Shown: positions 36,030 to 46,817 of the stretch, one piece after another
Numbering within the stretch: the stretch's first letter is position 1
Layout of the letters: every line of letters starts with the position of its first letter
NCBI RefSeq assembly: GCF_031143425.1
Contig: NC_090451.1
Location: 666,624,508-666,688,507 of the forward strand
Length of the DNA: 64,000 bases
Direction: 5' to 3'
From: Pleurodeles waltl
Lineage: Eukaryota > Chordata > Amphibia > Caudata > Salamandridae
Notes under the pieces: generated by a model
Databases searched by the model: none
What the model saw: the letters and a program-made list of their open reading frames with translations, nothing else
Told to the model about the DNA's origin: nothing
Program-made: the position numbers and the translations under genes

Positions 36030-36130
36030 CACGTCTGCGGCGGTGCGTGCCGTGACCGCCGGCGTACATCGTCATTGGCTCCTGGGACCCATAGGGTCCT
36101 ATGTTAACCAATGCAGGATTGTGCCGCAGT
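36030..36130. promoter_or_regulatory. Possible promoter of Myb-like gene A with opposed CCAAT boxes
   Basis: Just upstream of the minus-strand ATG (35931) are ATTGGCT (about 36075) and ACCAAT (about 36106) in opposite orientation, around a local inverted repeat GACCCATAGGGTC, plus CpG-rich sequence. Opposed CCAAT boxes are common in bidirectional promoters. The evidence is motif-level only. Confidence 0.3.
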
Positions 36131-36378
36131 CTTCGACCGCCTACCGCGACTGTGTACAACGCCAGCGCAGTTACCTCATATCCCCCTGTCCCACTTTACA
36201 GGTCAGACAGCCGTGATTTCAGGGGCCCACATGGCATTATTTTGGACTGCGTCACACATATCTAGGCCTTGCCTAAACACTCATACAGGCATATTTCGAT
36301 TTGCTAATATTTTCAGAGTAAGCTGTGTTTACGTACCTCAGAGTTGGTTGACTCTCTGCTCGCTGTTCTCCTTCATAG

Positions 36379-37507
36379 GCACCGTCCGCTGGGGCATGTG
36401 AGGAGATGGCGGCATCCTCCGGTGTACAGACCGCTGGTGGACCTGTCGACAATGGAGGAGCGACATGTGATCATCACCTACAGGCTTGATCGTGCCACAA
36501 TCCAGGAATTGTGTGCCCAGTTGGAGCCAGACTTGATGTCAGCTATCCGCCATCCCACAGGAATCCCCCCTCAAGTGCAGGTGCTGTCAGTACTCCTAGC
36601 AAGTGGGTATTTTCAAACAACAGTGGCCATAGCATCAGGGATGTCCCAGCCTATGTTTTCCAACGTGTTGTCCAGAGTGTTGTCTGCCCTGCTGAAACAC
36701 ATGCAGAGCTACATCGTTTTCCCTTAGGTGGAGGATTTGCCTACAGTGAAAGGTGATTTCTATGCCCTGGGACATATCCCCAACATCATAGGTGCCATTG
36801 ATGGGACACATGTGGCCTTGGTACCACCCCGCAGGAGTGAACAGGTGTACAGAAACCGGAAGAGTTACCATTCCATGAATGTGCCGATGTTGTGTTTGGC
36901 AGACCAGTACATCTCCCATGTTAATGCAGAATTCCCTGGCTCAGTGCATGACGCTTACATCCTGCGGAATAGCAGCATCCCTTATGTGATGGGGCAACTC
37001 CAGAGGCACCAGGTGTGGCTATTAGGTGAGGACATGGACCTAATACAGTGGGAATAGTTGTCTGGGTCTGTGGATGTCCCTATGAGTTAATGTGTGACTA
37101 ACAGTTGTCCCTCGCCATTTGCAGGTGACTCTGGTTACCCCAACCTGTCATGGCTACTGACCCCAGTGAGGAATTCCAGGACAAGGGCAGAGGAACGCTA
37201 CAATGAGGCCCATGGGCGAACTAGGAGGATTATAGAGCGGACATTTGGCCTCCTGAAGGCCAGGTTCCGGTGCCTACATATGACAGGTGGTTCCCTATTC
37301 TACTCACCAAAGAAGGTATGCCAGATCATCGTGGCCTGCTGTATGCTTCACAACTTGGCTTTGCGATGACAGGTGCCTTTTCTGCAGGAGGATGGTCCAG
37401 ATGGTGGTGTTGTGGCAGCTCTGGAACCTGTGGACAGTGAAGTCGAGGAAGCAGAAGAAGAGGACATCGACAACAGGAACACGGTGATCCTGCAATACTT
37501 CCAGTGA
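36379..37507 (+). pseudogene. harbi1-like: HARBI1-like Harbinger transposase, catalytic exons (two premature stops)
   Basis: DDE nuclease that cuts and pastes the element. Exon 36379-37025 follows the acceptor TTCTCCTTCATAG. A 99-bp intron (GTGAGG to TTTGCAG, 37026-37124) is removed to give WLLGDSGYP in phase. The last exon is 37125-37507. The helix-turn-helix-like N-terminal part includes LDRATIQELCAQLEPDL and a QVLSVLLASGYFQ block. Catalytic acids: Asp in GAIDGTHV (36800-36802), Asp in GSVHDAYI (36950-36952), Glu in RIIERTFGLLK (37235-37237). The ending ACCMLHNLAL is typical of the family, followed by an acidic tail to TGA 37505-37507. In-frame TAG at 36725-36727 and TGA at 37367-37369 interrupt it; both are consistent with C-to-T changes of CAG and CGA. 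Confidence 0.9.
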
Positions 37508-37794
37508 GACACAGGTAAGAAGACAACACTGCCTGCTCCATCTGATTTACATTTACTACCTCTCTACTGTCTGTCATTTTCACCCAGTGTATGGTCACTG
37601 AGTTGTCACTTTCCCTTACGATTTCACAGATGTGGCTCCCACTGTGTGACATCTGCTTTGTTTCCTCATGGACTAGAGCTGTGTGAAATAGGTATGTTTA
37701 CATTACATTTGAAAGAGCATTTTGCCACTCTAATTGCTAATACACTATTTCGAAATCACAGACAGACTCCTGATTGTTTTGTGCTTTAAGGGTG

Positions 37795-37800
37795 TTTATT
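37795..37800 (-). terminator. Polyadenylation signal for Myb-like gene B (minus strand)
   Basis: TTTATT on the + strand is AATAAA on the minus strand, about 185 bp past the stop of Myb-like gene B. Its position fits a 3' end. Confidence 0.5.
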
Positions 37801-37985
37801 TAAGTGCTCAATATTGGAGGGGGTTGTAAAATGGTGAGGGGTGATGGTGGAGGAATGTCCATGGCAGAGTACAGTCTATTAGTCTCACAGGTGCATTGTA
37901 CAAAGGGGCATAGGAAGTGGAGCTGGGGAAGTTTAAGGATGGACAGGGTGACAAGGTGGGACAAAAGATGACAATCAGGGTGGTC

Positions 37986-39502
37986 TCATTTCTTGGCGGG
38001 GGTCTTGGCATCGTTCTCTATCTTTGCCCTGGATTTCAGGGACCGTTTGCGGGGTGGTTCTCCCTCTGCAGGGGGTGGGGTGCTGATGTGGTGGTCCTGT
38101 GGCGGTGCCTCCTGTCCACTAGCGCCGGCGGAGGTGGTGGGCAGTTCATCGTCCAGGCTAGTGTCAGGGGCCCCTTGTTGTGCCACAGTGTCCCTCCTGG
38201 TGTTGACGAGTTCCTTCAGCACCCCTACAATGGTGCCCAGGCTGGAATTGATGGATTTGAGTTCCTCCCTGAACCCCAAATACTGTTCCTCCTGCAGCCG
38301 CTGGGTCTCCTGAAACTTGGCCAGTACCGTTGCCATCGTCTCCTGGGAATGGTGGTAGGCTCCCATGATGTTGGAGAGGGCCTCTTGGAGAGTGTCTTCC
38401 CTGGGCCTGTCCTCCCCCTGTCGCACAGCAGCCCTCCCAGTTCCCCTGTGTTCCTGTGCCTGTGTCCCCTGAACCGTGTGCCCATTGCCCCCAGGTCCCT
38501 GGTGTTGTTGGGGTGGTGGGTTAGCCTGGGTTCCCTGTAGTGGTGGGCACACTGCTGCTTGATGTGTCCTGGGGACAGAGGTATAGGCCTGCTGGGTGGG
38601 TGCTGTGCTGGTGTTTCCAGAGGGGGGAAGCTCTGTAGTGGCTTGTGCCAGTGTGAGGGGAACCGACTGTCCCGAGGTCCCAGATGGGCCGGACTGGTCA
38701 TCTAGATCCAGTTGGACAGGGCTGCTGTCATCACTGTGGACCTCTCCTGTGGGTGGAGTGGACATATCTGGGCCCTCCTGGTGACGTTGGGTAGGGGTCC
38801 TGCAGGGGTGTAAAAGCATGATTATTGCATCTGTGTGTGCCATGGTGTGCAATGGGTGGGTGACTGTGTACCCCAGTGCTTGCATTCCTGTGTAGGACCT
38901 TGTGTGTTGATGGGTTAGGGGGGTGTATGGATATGTGCAGTGGCCATGCTTTGGTGATGGGTGTCCATGCTTTGGTGTTGCATGCAGGGCTTGGGTTTGG
39001 GATGTGTGATTTGTGATATTGGGACATGTGTGAGGAGTTGGAGTGATGGGGTGAGGGTGAGGGTGGGGGTATGTGATGGCATGTAGGTTGTGTGGAGGAT
39101 GAAGTAGTAAAGATTTGACTTACCAGAGTCCATTCCTCCAGCTACTCCTGCGAGGCCCTCAGGATGCAGGATAGCCATGACCAGCTCCTCACATGTTGTT
39201 AGTTGTGGGGGAGGAGGTGGGGGTCCGCCGCCAGTCCTCCGTACCACGATGTGATCTCTTGAGACCACGGAACGCACCTTCCACCATACGTCGTTCCACC
39301 TCTTCCTGATGTCATCCCTAGTTCTTGGGTGCTGTCCCACTGCGTTGACTCTGTCCACGATTCTTCGCCATAGCTCCATCTTCCTAGCTATGGAGGTGTG
39401 ATGCACCTGTGATCCGAATAGCTGTGGCTCTACCCGGATGATTTCCTCCACCATGACCCTTAGCTCCTCCTCAGAGAACCTGGGGTGTCTTTGCGGTGCC
39501 AT
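37986..39502 (-). CDS. naif1-like: Harbinger Myb/SANT-like protein B, NAIF1-like
   Basis: Second DNA-binding protein of the element. Exon 1 runs from ATG 39502 (ACCATGG context) to 39124 (donor G|GTAAGT) and encodes PRFSEEELRVMVEEII, WRRIVDRVNAVGQ, TRDDIRKRWNDVWWKVRS, a Myb/SANT-like domain of the type in NAIF1 (a vertebrate gene derived from Harbinger). The second exon encodes a polar linker, a long amphipathic helix (about 38390-38220, FQETQRLQEEQYLGFREELK) and a basic tail ending at TGA 37986. The obvious acceptor CTGCAG before 38799 does not match the phase of exon 1. CCCAG at about 38772 does, so either that site is used or there is an indel. No internal stop is seen within the exons. 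Confidence 0.72.
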
Positions 39503-40088
39503 GGTGTGGTGTGGGTGATGTGTGGGGTGGTGTGTGTTGTGATGTGTGGGGTGATATTTAGAGGTGTGTTGTGTGAGGTGCATGGATGTTATGTGAGTGA
39601 TGGTGTTGAGTGCCTGTGGATGCTCGTTTGTAGATGGTGGTGCCTCTCTCTGTGCTTCTTTCTCAATTTTTGTCATAGGGGTTTGTGGGTGATGGGGGGG
39701 TTGTTTTATATTGTATTGGATGTATGGGTGTGGTGTGTGTATGTGTATCAGGTGTGTGTATTTCGAATTGTCCAATATGGTTGTGTTTTGTAAATGTGTG
39801 TGTATTTTGAGTGCGGCGGTGTGTACCGCCAATGGAATACCGCGGTTGAAAGACCGCCGCGTGGATTTGTGATAGTGTGGGCGTATTCCTGTTGGCGTGA
39901 CGGTGGTGGTTTTGTTATCACCAGTTTATCACTGACCTTTGGTGTGGTAGACTTGTGTTGGTGTCCAGATTTTGGCAGGATTCCGGGCTTCAGATCATAA
40001 TGACCGTGGCAGAATTCCGCAGCAGTGTGTTGGCGGTCTTCTGCACGGCGGTTAAGCGGCTTTTACCACCAATGTTGTAATGACCCCC

Positions 40089-43000
40089 TTTGTCACTATG
40101 TAGCTCGGCGTGGATAGCACTGTGCTGATCCAATGCTTAAAAACTTTGCTAAATAAACAGACATTTGAGGTGAGCCAATCTAGAGTGTCGCTGGTGTTGC
40201 AGAGTGCTCCTTACTAGAGCTGCTCTCCACTTAAGCTTGGGAACTACCCAGAGTTCTCCATTTTCTTTTTTGCATAATTTATGCGTCACTCTAATCCTGA
40301 AAGGGATTTGTTTTGACTTATACTGGGTGCTCCCTTGTGTCTGGACAAAGCTAAGTCTCTCTGATGAGCTCTAATGAGAGCAAAACATGTGTCAGGGGGT
40401 GCTTTTGCTCATTCTGGTTTGGCTTGGACAGTATTTTACCAGTCCAAAGCTGTAATACTGTGCCTGGAGTGGTAAATGGCTTTTACCATTTGACAGCTCG
40501 GCAAGGTTGACACTGTGTCAAACCTATACTTAAAGATTTTGCTGTATAAATGGCAAAAGAGTTTGTCACTATCTAGCTTGGCGTGGATAGCACTGTACTG
40601 ATCCACTGCTTAAAAGCTTTGCTAGATAAACAGTCATTTGAGGTGAGCAAATCTAGAGTGTCGCTGGTGTTGCAGAGTGCTCCTTACTAGATCTGCTCTC
40701 CACCTAAACGTGGGAACTACCCAGAGTTCTCTATTTTCTTTTTTGAATAATTTATGCATCACTCTAACCCTGAAAGGGATTTGTTTTGACTTATACTGGG
40801 TGCTTCCTTGTGTCTGGACAAAGCTAAGCTTCTCTGATGAGCTCTAATGAGAGTGAAACACGTCAGTGGCTGTTTTTGCTCATTCCAGGTCGGTTTGGAG
40901 GGTATTTTACCCATCCAAAGATGTAATACTGTACCTAGAGTGGTTAATTACTTTTGCCATTTTACAGCTCGGTAAGGTTGACACTGTGTCAAACCTATGC
41001 TTAAAGACTTTGCTGTATAAATGGGAAAATACTTTGTCACTATGTAACTTGGTGTGGATAGCACTGTCTTTATCCAATGCTTAAAACATTTGTTAGCTAA
41101 ACAGATATGTGAGGTGAGCAAATCTAGAGTGTCGCTGGTGTTGCAGAGTGCTCCTTACTAGAGCTGCTCTCCACTTAAACTTGGGAACTACCCAGAGTTC
41201 TCTATTTTCATTTTTGCATAATTTATGCGTCACTCTAACCCTGAAAGGGATTTGTTTTGAATTATACTGGGTGCTCCCTTGTGTCTGGACAAAGCTAAGT
41301 CTCTCTGATGAGCTCTAATGAAAGCAAAACATGTGTCAGGGGCTGCTTTTGTTCTTTCCGGTTTGGCTTGGACAGTATTTTACCAGGCAAAAGCTGTAAT
41401 ACTGTGCCTGGAGTGGTAAATGGCTTTTACCATTTGACAGCTCAGCAAGGTTGACACTGTCAAACCTATACTTAAAGATTTTGCTGTATAAATGGCAAAA
41501 GAGTTTGTCACTATCTAGCTTGCCGTGGATAGCACTGTACTGATCCAATGCTTAAAAACTTTGCTAGATAAACAGTCATTTGAGGTGAGCAAATATAGAG
41601 TGTCGCTGGTGTTGCAGAATGCTCCTTACTAGAGCTGCTCTCCACTTAAACTTGGGAACTACCCAGAGTTCTCTATTCACTTTTTTGCATAATTTATGTG
41701 TCACCCTAACCCTAAAAGGGATTTGTTTTGACTTATACTGGGTGCTCCCTTGTGTCTAGGCAAAGCTAAGCCTCTCTAATGAGCGCGAAACACGTGTCAG
41801 AGGCTGCTTTTACTCACTCCAGGTTGGCTTGGATGGTATTTTACCAGTCCAAAGCTCTAATACTGTGCCTGGAGTGGTAAAAGGCTTTTGCTAGTTTACA
41901 GCTCGGCTAGGTTGACAATGTGTCAAACCTATGCTTAAAGACTTTGCTGTATAAATGGGAAAAGACTTTGTCACTATCTAGCTCGGTGTAGATATCACTG
42001 TGCTGATCCAATGTTTAAAAACTTTGCTAGATAAACAGACATTTGATGTAACCAAATCTAGAGTGTCGCTGGTGTTGCAGAGTTCTCCTTACTAGAGCTG
42101 CTCTCCACTTAAACTTGGGAACTACCCAGAGTTCTCTATTCTCTTTTTTGCATAATTTATGTGTCACTTTAACCCTGGAAAGGATTAGTTTTGACTTATA
42201 CTGGGTGCTCCCTTGTGTCTGAACAAAGCTAAGCCTCTCTGGTGAGCTCTAATGAGAGCGAAACACGTGTTAGGAGCTGCTTTGCTCATTCCAGGTTGGC
42301 TTGGATGGTATTTTACTACTCCAAATCTGTAATACTGTGCCTGGAGTGGTAAATGGCTTTTGACATTTTACAGCTTGGCAAGGTTGACACTGTTTTAGAC
42401 CTATGCTTAAAGACTTTGCTGTATGAATGGCAAAAGACTTTGGGCCGTATTTATACTTTTTTAGCGCCGCATCTGCACCACATTTTGACGCAAAAGCGGC
42501 ACAAACTTACAAAATACAATTGTATTTTGTAAGTTTGCGCCGCTTTTGCGTCAAAAAATGATGCACATGCGGCGCAATAAAAGTATAAATACGGGGCTTT
42601 GTCTCTATCTAGCTCGGCGTGGATAGCACTGTGCTGATCCAATGCTTAAAAACTTTATTAGATAAACAGACATTTGAGGTGAAAAAATCTAGAGTGTTGC
42701 CGGTATGACAGAGTGCTCCTTACTAGAGCTGCTCTCCACCCAAACTTGGGAACTACCCAGAGTTCTCTATTCTCTTTTTTGCATAATTTATGCATCACTC
42801 TAACCCTGAAAGGGATTTGTTTTGATGTATACTGGGTGCTCCCTTGTGTCTAGACAAAGCTAAGCCTCTCGGATGAGCTCTAATGAGAGCGAAACACATG
42901 TTAGGGGCTGCTTTTGGTCATTCCAGGTTGGGTCGGTCGGTATTTTACCAGTCTAAAGCTGTAATACTGTGCCTGGAGTGGTAAATGGTTTTTGCCATTT

Positions 43001-44020
43001 TACACCTTGGCAAGGTTGACACTGTGTCAAACCTATGCTTAAAGACTTTGCAGTATAAATGCCAAAAGACTTTGTTACTATCTAGCTTAGTGTGGATAGC
43101 ACTGTGCTGATCCAATACATAAAAACATTGCTAGATAAACAGACATTTGAGGTGAGCAAATCTAGAGTGTTGCTGGTGTTGCCGAGTGCTCCTTCCTAGA
43201 ACTGCTCTCCACCTTAATTTGAGAACTACCCAGAGTTCTCTATTTTCTTTTTTCCATAATGTATGCGTCACTCTAACCCTGAAAGGGATTTGCTTTGACT
43301 TATACTGGGTGCTCCCTTGTGTTTGGACAAAGCTAAGCTTCTCTGTAGAGCTCTAATAAGAGCAAAACATGTGTCAGGGGTTGCTTTAGCTCATTCCAGG
43401 TTGTCTTGGACGGCATTTTACCAGTCCAAAGCTGTAATACTGTGCCTGGAGTGGTAAATGGCTTTTACCATTTTTACAGCTCTGCAAGGTTGACACTGTG
43501 TCAAACCTATGCTTAAAGATTTTGCTGTATAAAGGGCAAAATATTTTTTCACTATCTAGCTCGGCGTGGATAGCAGTGTACTGATCCAATGCTTAAAAAC
43601 TTTGCTAGGTAAACAGACATTTGAGGTGAGCAAATCTAGAGTGGCGTTGGGGTTGCAGAGTGCTCCTTACTAGAGCTGCTCTCCACCTAAACGTGGGAAC
43701 TATCCAGAGTTCTCTATTCTCTTTTTTGAATAATTTATGCATCACTCAAACCCTGAAAGGGACTTGTTTTGACTTATACTGGGTGCTCCCTTGTGTCTGG
43801 ACAAAGCTAAGTCTCTCTGATGAGCTCTAATGAGAGCAAAACGTGTGTCAGGGGCTGCTTTTGCTCATTCCGGTTTGGCTTGGACAGTATTTTACCAGTC
43901 GAAAGCTGTAATACTGTGTCTGGAGTGGTAAATGGCTTTTGCTAGTTTACAGCTCGGCTAGGTTGACACTGTGTCAAACCTATGCTTAAAGACTTTGCTG
44001 TATAAATGGGAAAATACTTT
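40089..44020 (+). repeat. Hammerhead satellite array, segment 2
   Basis: Continuation of the 471-bp array after the Harbinger insertion. The landmark recurs at 40276, 40749, 41220, 41691, 42154, 42785, 43258 and 43732; the long step contains a 156-bp MITE. Most hammerhead cores are damaged: GCAAAAC instead of GCGAAAC (40381, 41325, 43830), CTGGTGA (42239), CGGATGA (42869), and a lost helix II (41778). Only the 40834 copy keeps CTGATGA and GAAA. Confidence 0.92.
42442..42597. mobile_element. Small palindromic MITE (156 bp)
   Basis: Begins GGGCCGTATTTATACTTTTT and ends AAAGTATAAATACGGGGC. It folds end to end around ACAAAATACAATTGTATTTTGT. TTT is duplicated at the satellite site GACTTTG. Its ends match those of the ~920-bp hairpin-string elements, so it is probably a minimal member mobilised by the same enzyme. 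Confidence 0.85.
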
Positions 44021-44947
44021 GGCCCGTATTTATACTCCGTTTGCGCCGAATTAGCGTCGTTTTTTTCGACGCAAATTCGGCGCAAAACTAACGCCATATT
44101 TATACTTTGGCGTTAGACGCGTCTAGCGCCAAAGTATTGGCAAATAGCGTCATTTTTTTGCGTGAACGCCTTCCTTGCGTTAATGAGATGCAAGGAAGGC
44201 GTTCCCGTCTAAAAAAATGACGGCGACGCAAATGCGTCGTATTTATACTCCCGGGCAAAAATCACGCCCGGGAGTTGGCGGGTCAAAAAACCCCGCATTT
44301 GCGCCACTATTTAACGCCTGGGTCAGGGTAGGCGTTAAGGGGCCTGTGGGCTCAAAATGAGCCCACAGGTGCCCTCCCCTGCCCCCAGGGACCCCCCCTG
44401 CCACCCCTGCCCACCCCAGGAGGACACCCAAGGATGGAGGGACCCACCCCAGGGACATTCAGGTAAGTTCAGGTAAGTATAATTTTTTATATTTTTTTAT
44501 TTTTTTGGGGTGGCATAGGGGGGCCTTATTTGTGCCCCCCTACATGCCACAATGCCCAATGACCATGCCCAGGGGACATAAGTCCCCTGGGCATGGCCAT
44601 TGGGCAAGGGGGCATGACTCCTGTCTTTACTAAGACAGGAGTCATGAAATGGCGCCTGGGCGTCGTAAAAAAATGGCGCAAATCGGGTTGAGGCGATTTT
44701 TTTGCCTCAACCTGACTTGCCCCATTTTAAGACGCCCTAACGTCATTTTTTCCCAACGCTGGCGCTGCCTGGTCTACGTGGTTTTTTTCCACGCACACCA
44801 GGCAGCGCCGGTCTGCTTGCGCCGGCTAACGCCATTCCATAAATACGGCGCCCGCATGGCGCTTCAGAATGGCGTTAGACGGCGCTAAATTTTTTGACGC
44901 TAAACTGCGTTAGCGCAGTTTAGCGTCAAAAAGTATAAATATGGGCC
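44021..44947 (+). mobile_element. Hairpin-string non-autonomous element, copy A
   Basis: Starts GGCCCGTATTTATACTCCG and ends AGTATAAATATGGGCC, with TTT on both sides. About fourteen short inverted repeats follow one another, for example TTTGCGCCGAATTAGCGTCG with its complement (44040-44086), a 34-nt full palindrome around GACGCGTC (44102-44135), GAACGCCTTCCTTGC (44163-44204), ACTCCCGGGC (44247-44275), a 25-bp stem from TGCCCAATGACCATGCCC (44551-44604), GACTCCTGTCTTxx (44616-44643), GGCGCTGCCTGG and the terminal TTTTTGACGCTAAACTGCG. Only about 44370-44515 is unpaired; it holds a C/G-rich segment and two adjacent donor-like sequences. The 3-bp duplication indicates Harbinger mobilisation. Confidence 0.9.
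44460..44478 (+). promoter_or_regulatory. Tandem 5' splice-site consensus in copy A
   Basis: CAGGTAAGT at 44460-44468 and again at 44470-44478, separated by one T. Both are perfect U1 snRNA complements. The arrangement is kept in most copies of the family. Confidence 0.7.
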
Positions 44948-45894
44948 TTTGTCACTATCTAGCTCGGCGTGGATATCACTGTGCTGATCCAATGCTTAAA
45001 AACTTTGCTAGATAAACAGACATTTGAGGTGAGCAAATCTAGAGTGTCGCTGGTGTTGCAGAGTGCTCCTTACTAGAGCTGCTCTCCACCTAAACTTGAG
45101 AACTACCCAGAGTTCTCTATTCTCTTTTTTGCATAATTTATGCGTCACTCTAACCCTGAAAGGGATTTGCTTTGACTTATACTGGGTGCTCCCTTGTGTT
45201 TGGACAAAGCTAAGTTTCTCTGAAGAGCTCTAATGAAAGCAAAACACGTGTCAGGGGTTGCTTTTACTCACTCCAGGTTGGCTTGGATGGTATTTTACCA
45301 GGCGAAAGCTGTAATACTGTGCCTGGAGTGGTAAATGGCTTTTACCATTTGACAGCTCAGCAAGGTTGACACTGTCAAACCTATACTTAAAGATTATGCT
45401 GTATAAATGGCAAAAGAGTTTGTCACTATCTAGCTTGCTGTGGATAGCACTGTACTGATCCAATGCTTAAAAACTTTGCTAGATAAACAGTCATTTGAGG
45501 TGAGCAAATCTAGAGTGTCGCTGGTGTTGCAGAATGCTCCTTACTAAAGCTGCTCTCCACTTAAACTTGAGAACTACCCAGAGTTCTCTATTCTATTTTT
45601 TGCATAATTTATGCGTCACTCTAACCCTGAAAGGGATTTGCTTTGACTTACACTGGGTGCTCCCTTGTGCTTGGACAAAGTTAAGCTTCTCTGAAAAGTT
45701 CTAATGAGAGCAAAACACATTCCAGGGTTTGCTTCTACTCACTCCAGGTTGGCTTGGATGGTATTTTACCAGTCCAAAGCTCTAATACTGTGCCTGGAGT
45801 GGTAAATGGCTTTTGCTAGTTTACAGCTCGGCTAGATTGACACTGTGTCAAACCTATGCTTAAAGACTTTGCTGTATAAATGGGAAAAGACTTT
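44948..45894 (+). repeat. Hammerhead satellite array, segment 3
   Basis: Two monomers (landmarks 45135 and 45606). Both hammerhead cores are damaged (CTGAAGA or CTGAAAA, and GCAAAAC). Confidence 0.9.
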
Positions 45895-46817
45895 GGGGCA
45901 TATTTATACTCCGTTTGCGCCAAATTTGCGTCGTTTTTTTCGACGCAAATTCGGCGCAAAACTAACACCATATTTATACATTGGCGTTAGACGCGTCTAG
46001 CGCCAAAGTATGAGTAAAGAGCGTCATTTTTTTGCGTGAATGCCTTCCTTGCGTTAATGAGATGCAAGGTAGGCGTTCCCGTCCCAAAAAATGACTGCGA
46101 CGCAAATGCGTCGTATTTATACTCCCGGGCAAAAATCACGCCCGGGAGTGGTCGGGTCAAAAAACCCCGCATTTGCGCCTCTTTTTAACGCCTGGGTCAG
46201 GGCAGGCGTTAAGGGACCTGTGGGCTCAAAATGAGCCCACAGCTGCCCTCCCATGCCCCCAGGGACCCCCCCTGCTACCCTTGCCCACCCCAGGAGGACA
46301 CCCAAGGATGGAGGGACCCACCTCAGGGACATTCAGGTAAGTTCAGGTAAGTATAAATTTGTTTTTGTAAAATATTTTTTTGGCATAGGGGGGCCTGATT
46401 TGTGCCCCCCTACATGCCACAATGCCCAATGACCATGCCCAGGGGACATAAGTCCCCTGGGCATGGCCATTGGGCAAGGGGGCATGACTCCTGTCTTTAC
46501 TAAGACAGGAGTCATGTAAATGGCGTCTGGGCGTCGTTAAAAATGGCGCAAATCGGGTGGAGGCGATTTTTTACCGTCAACCTGACTTGCACCATTTTTA
46601 AGACGCCCTAACGCCATTTTTCCCTACGCCGGCGCTGCCTGGTGTACGTGTTTTTTTTCCACGCACACCAGGCAGCGCCGGTCTGCTTGCGCCGGCTAAC
46701 GCCATTCAATAAATACGGCGCCCGCATGGCGCTTCAGAATGGCGTTAGCCGGCGCAAAATTTTTTGACGCTAAACTGGGTTAGCGCAGTTTAGCGTCAAA
46801 AAGTATAAATACGGGCC
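45895..46817 (+). mobile_element. Hairpin-string element, copy B
   Basis: Same structure and orientation as copy A, beginning GGGGCATATTTATACTCCG. It is at the same satellite site. The right flank reads TAT instead of TTT, probably a later mutation. Donor pair at 46334-46352. Confidence 0.88.

Larger units (their letters stand above)
31881..40088 (+). mobile_element. Harbinger DNA transposon (8.2 kb), near-complete, inactive
   Basis: Terminal inverted repeats GGTGGTCATTACAACC (left) and GGTTGTAATGACCCCC-like (right, GTTGTAATGACCCCC) flank the element, with TTT duplicated on each side at the satellite site GACTTTGTC. It carries a HARBI1-type DDE transposase on the + strand and two Myb/SANT-like genes on the - strand. 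Transposase plus Myb-like partner is the defining gene pair of PIF/Harbinger elements; a second Myb-like gene is unusual. The ends are rich in CGG/CCG sub-terminal repeats (GGCGGT). Premature stops in at least two genes show that this copy is dead, although it is well preserved. Confidence 0.92.

Noticed and set aside
36022..36216. Open frame beginning MAVTSAAVRAVTAG upstream of the transposase exon
   Set aside because: It lies inside the inferred first intron, in the likely promoter of the antisense gene, and does not join the transposase frame.
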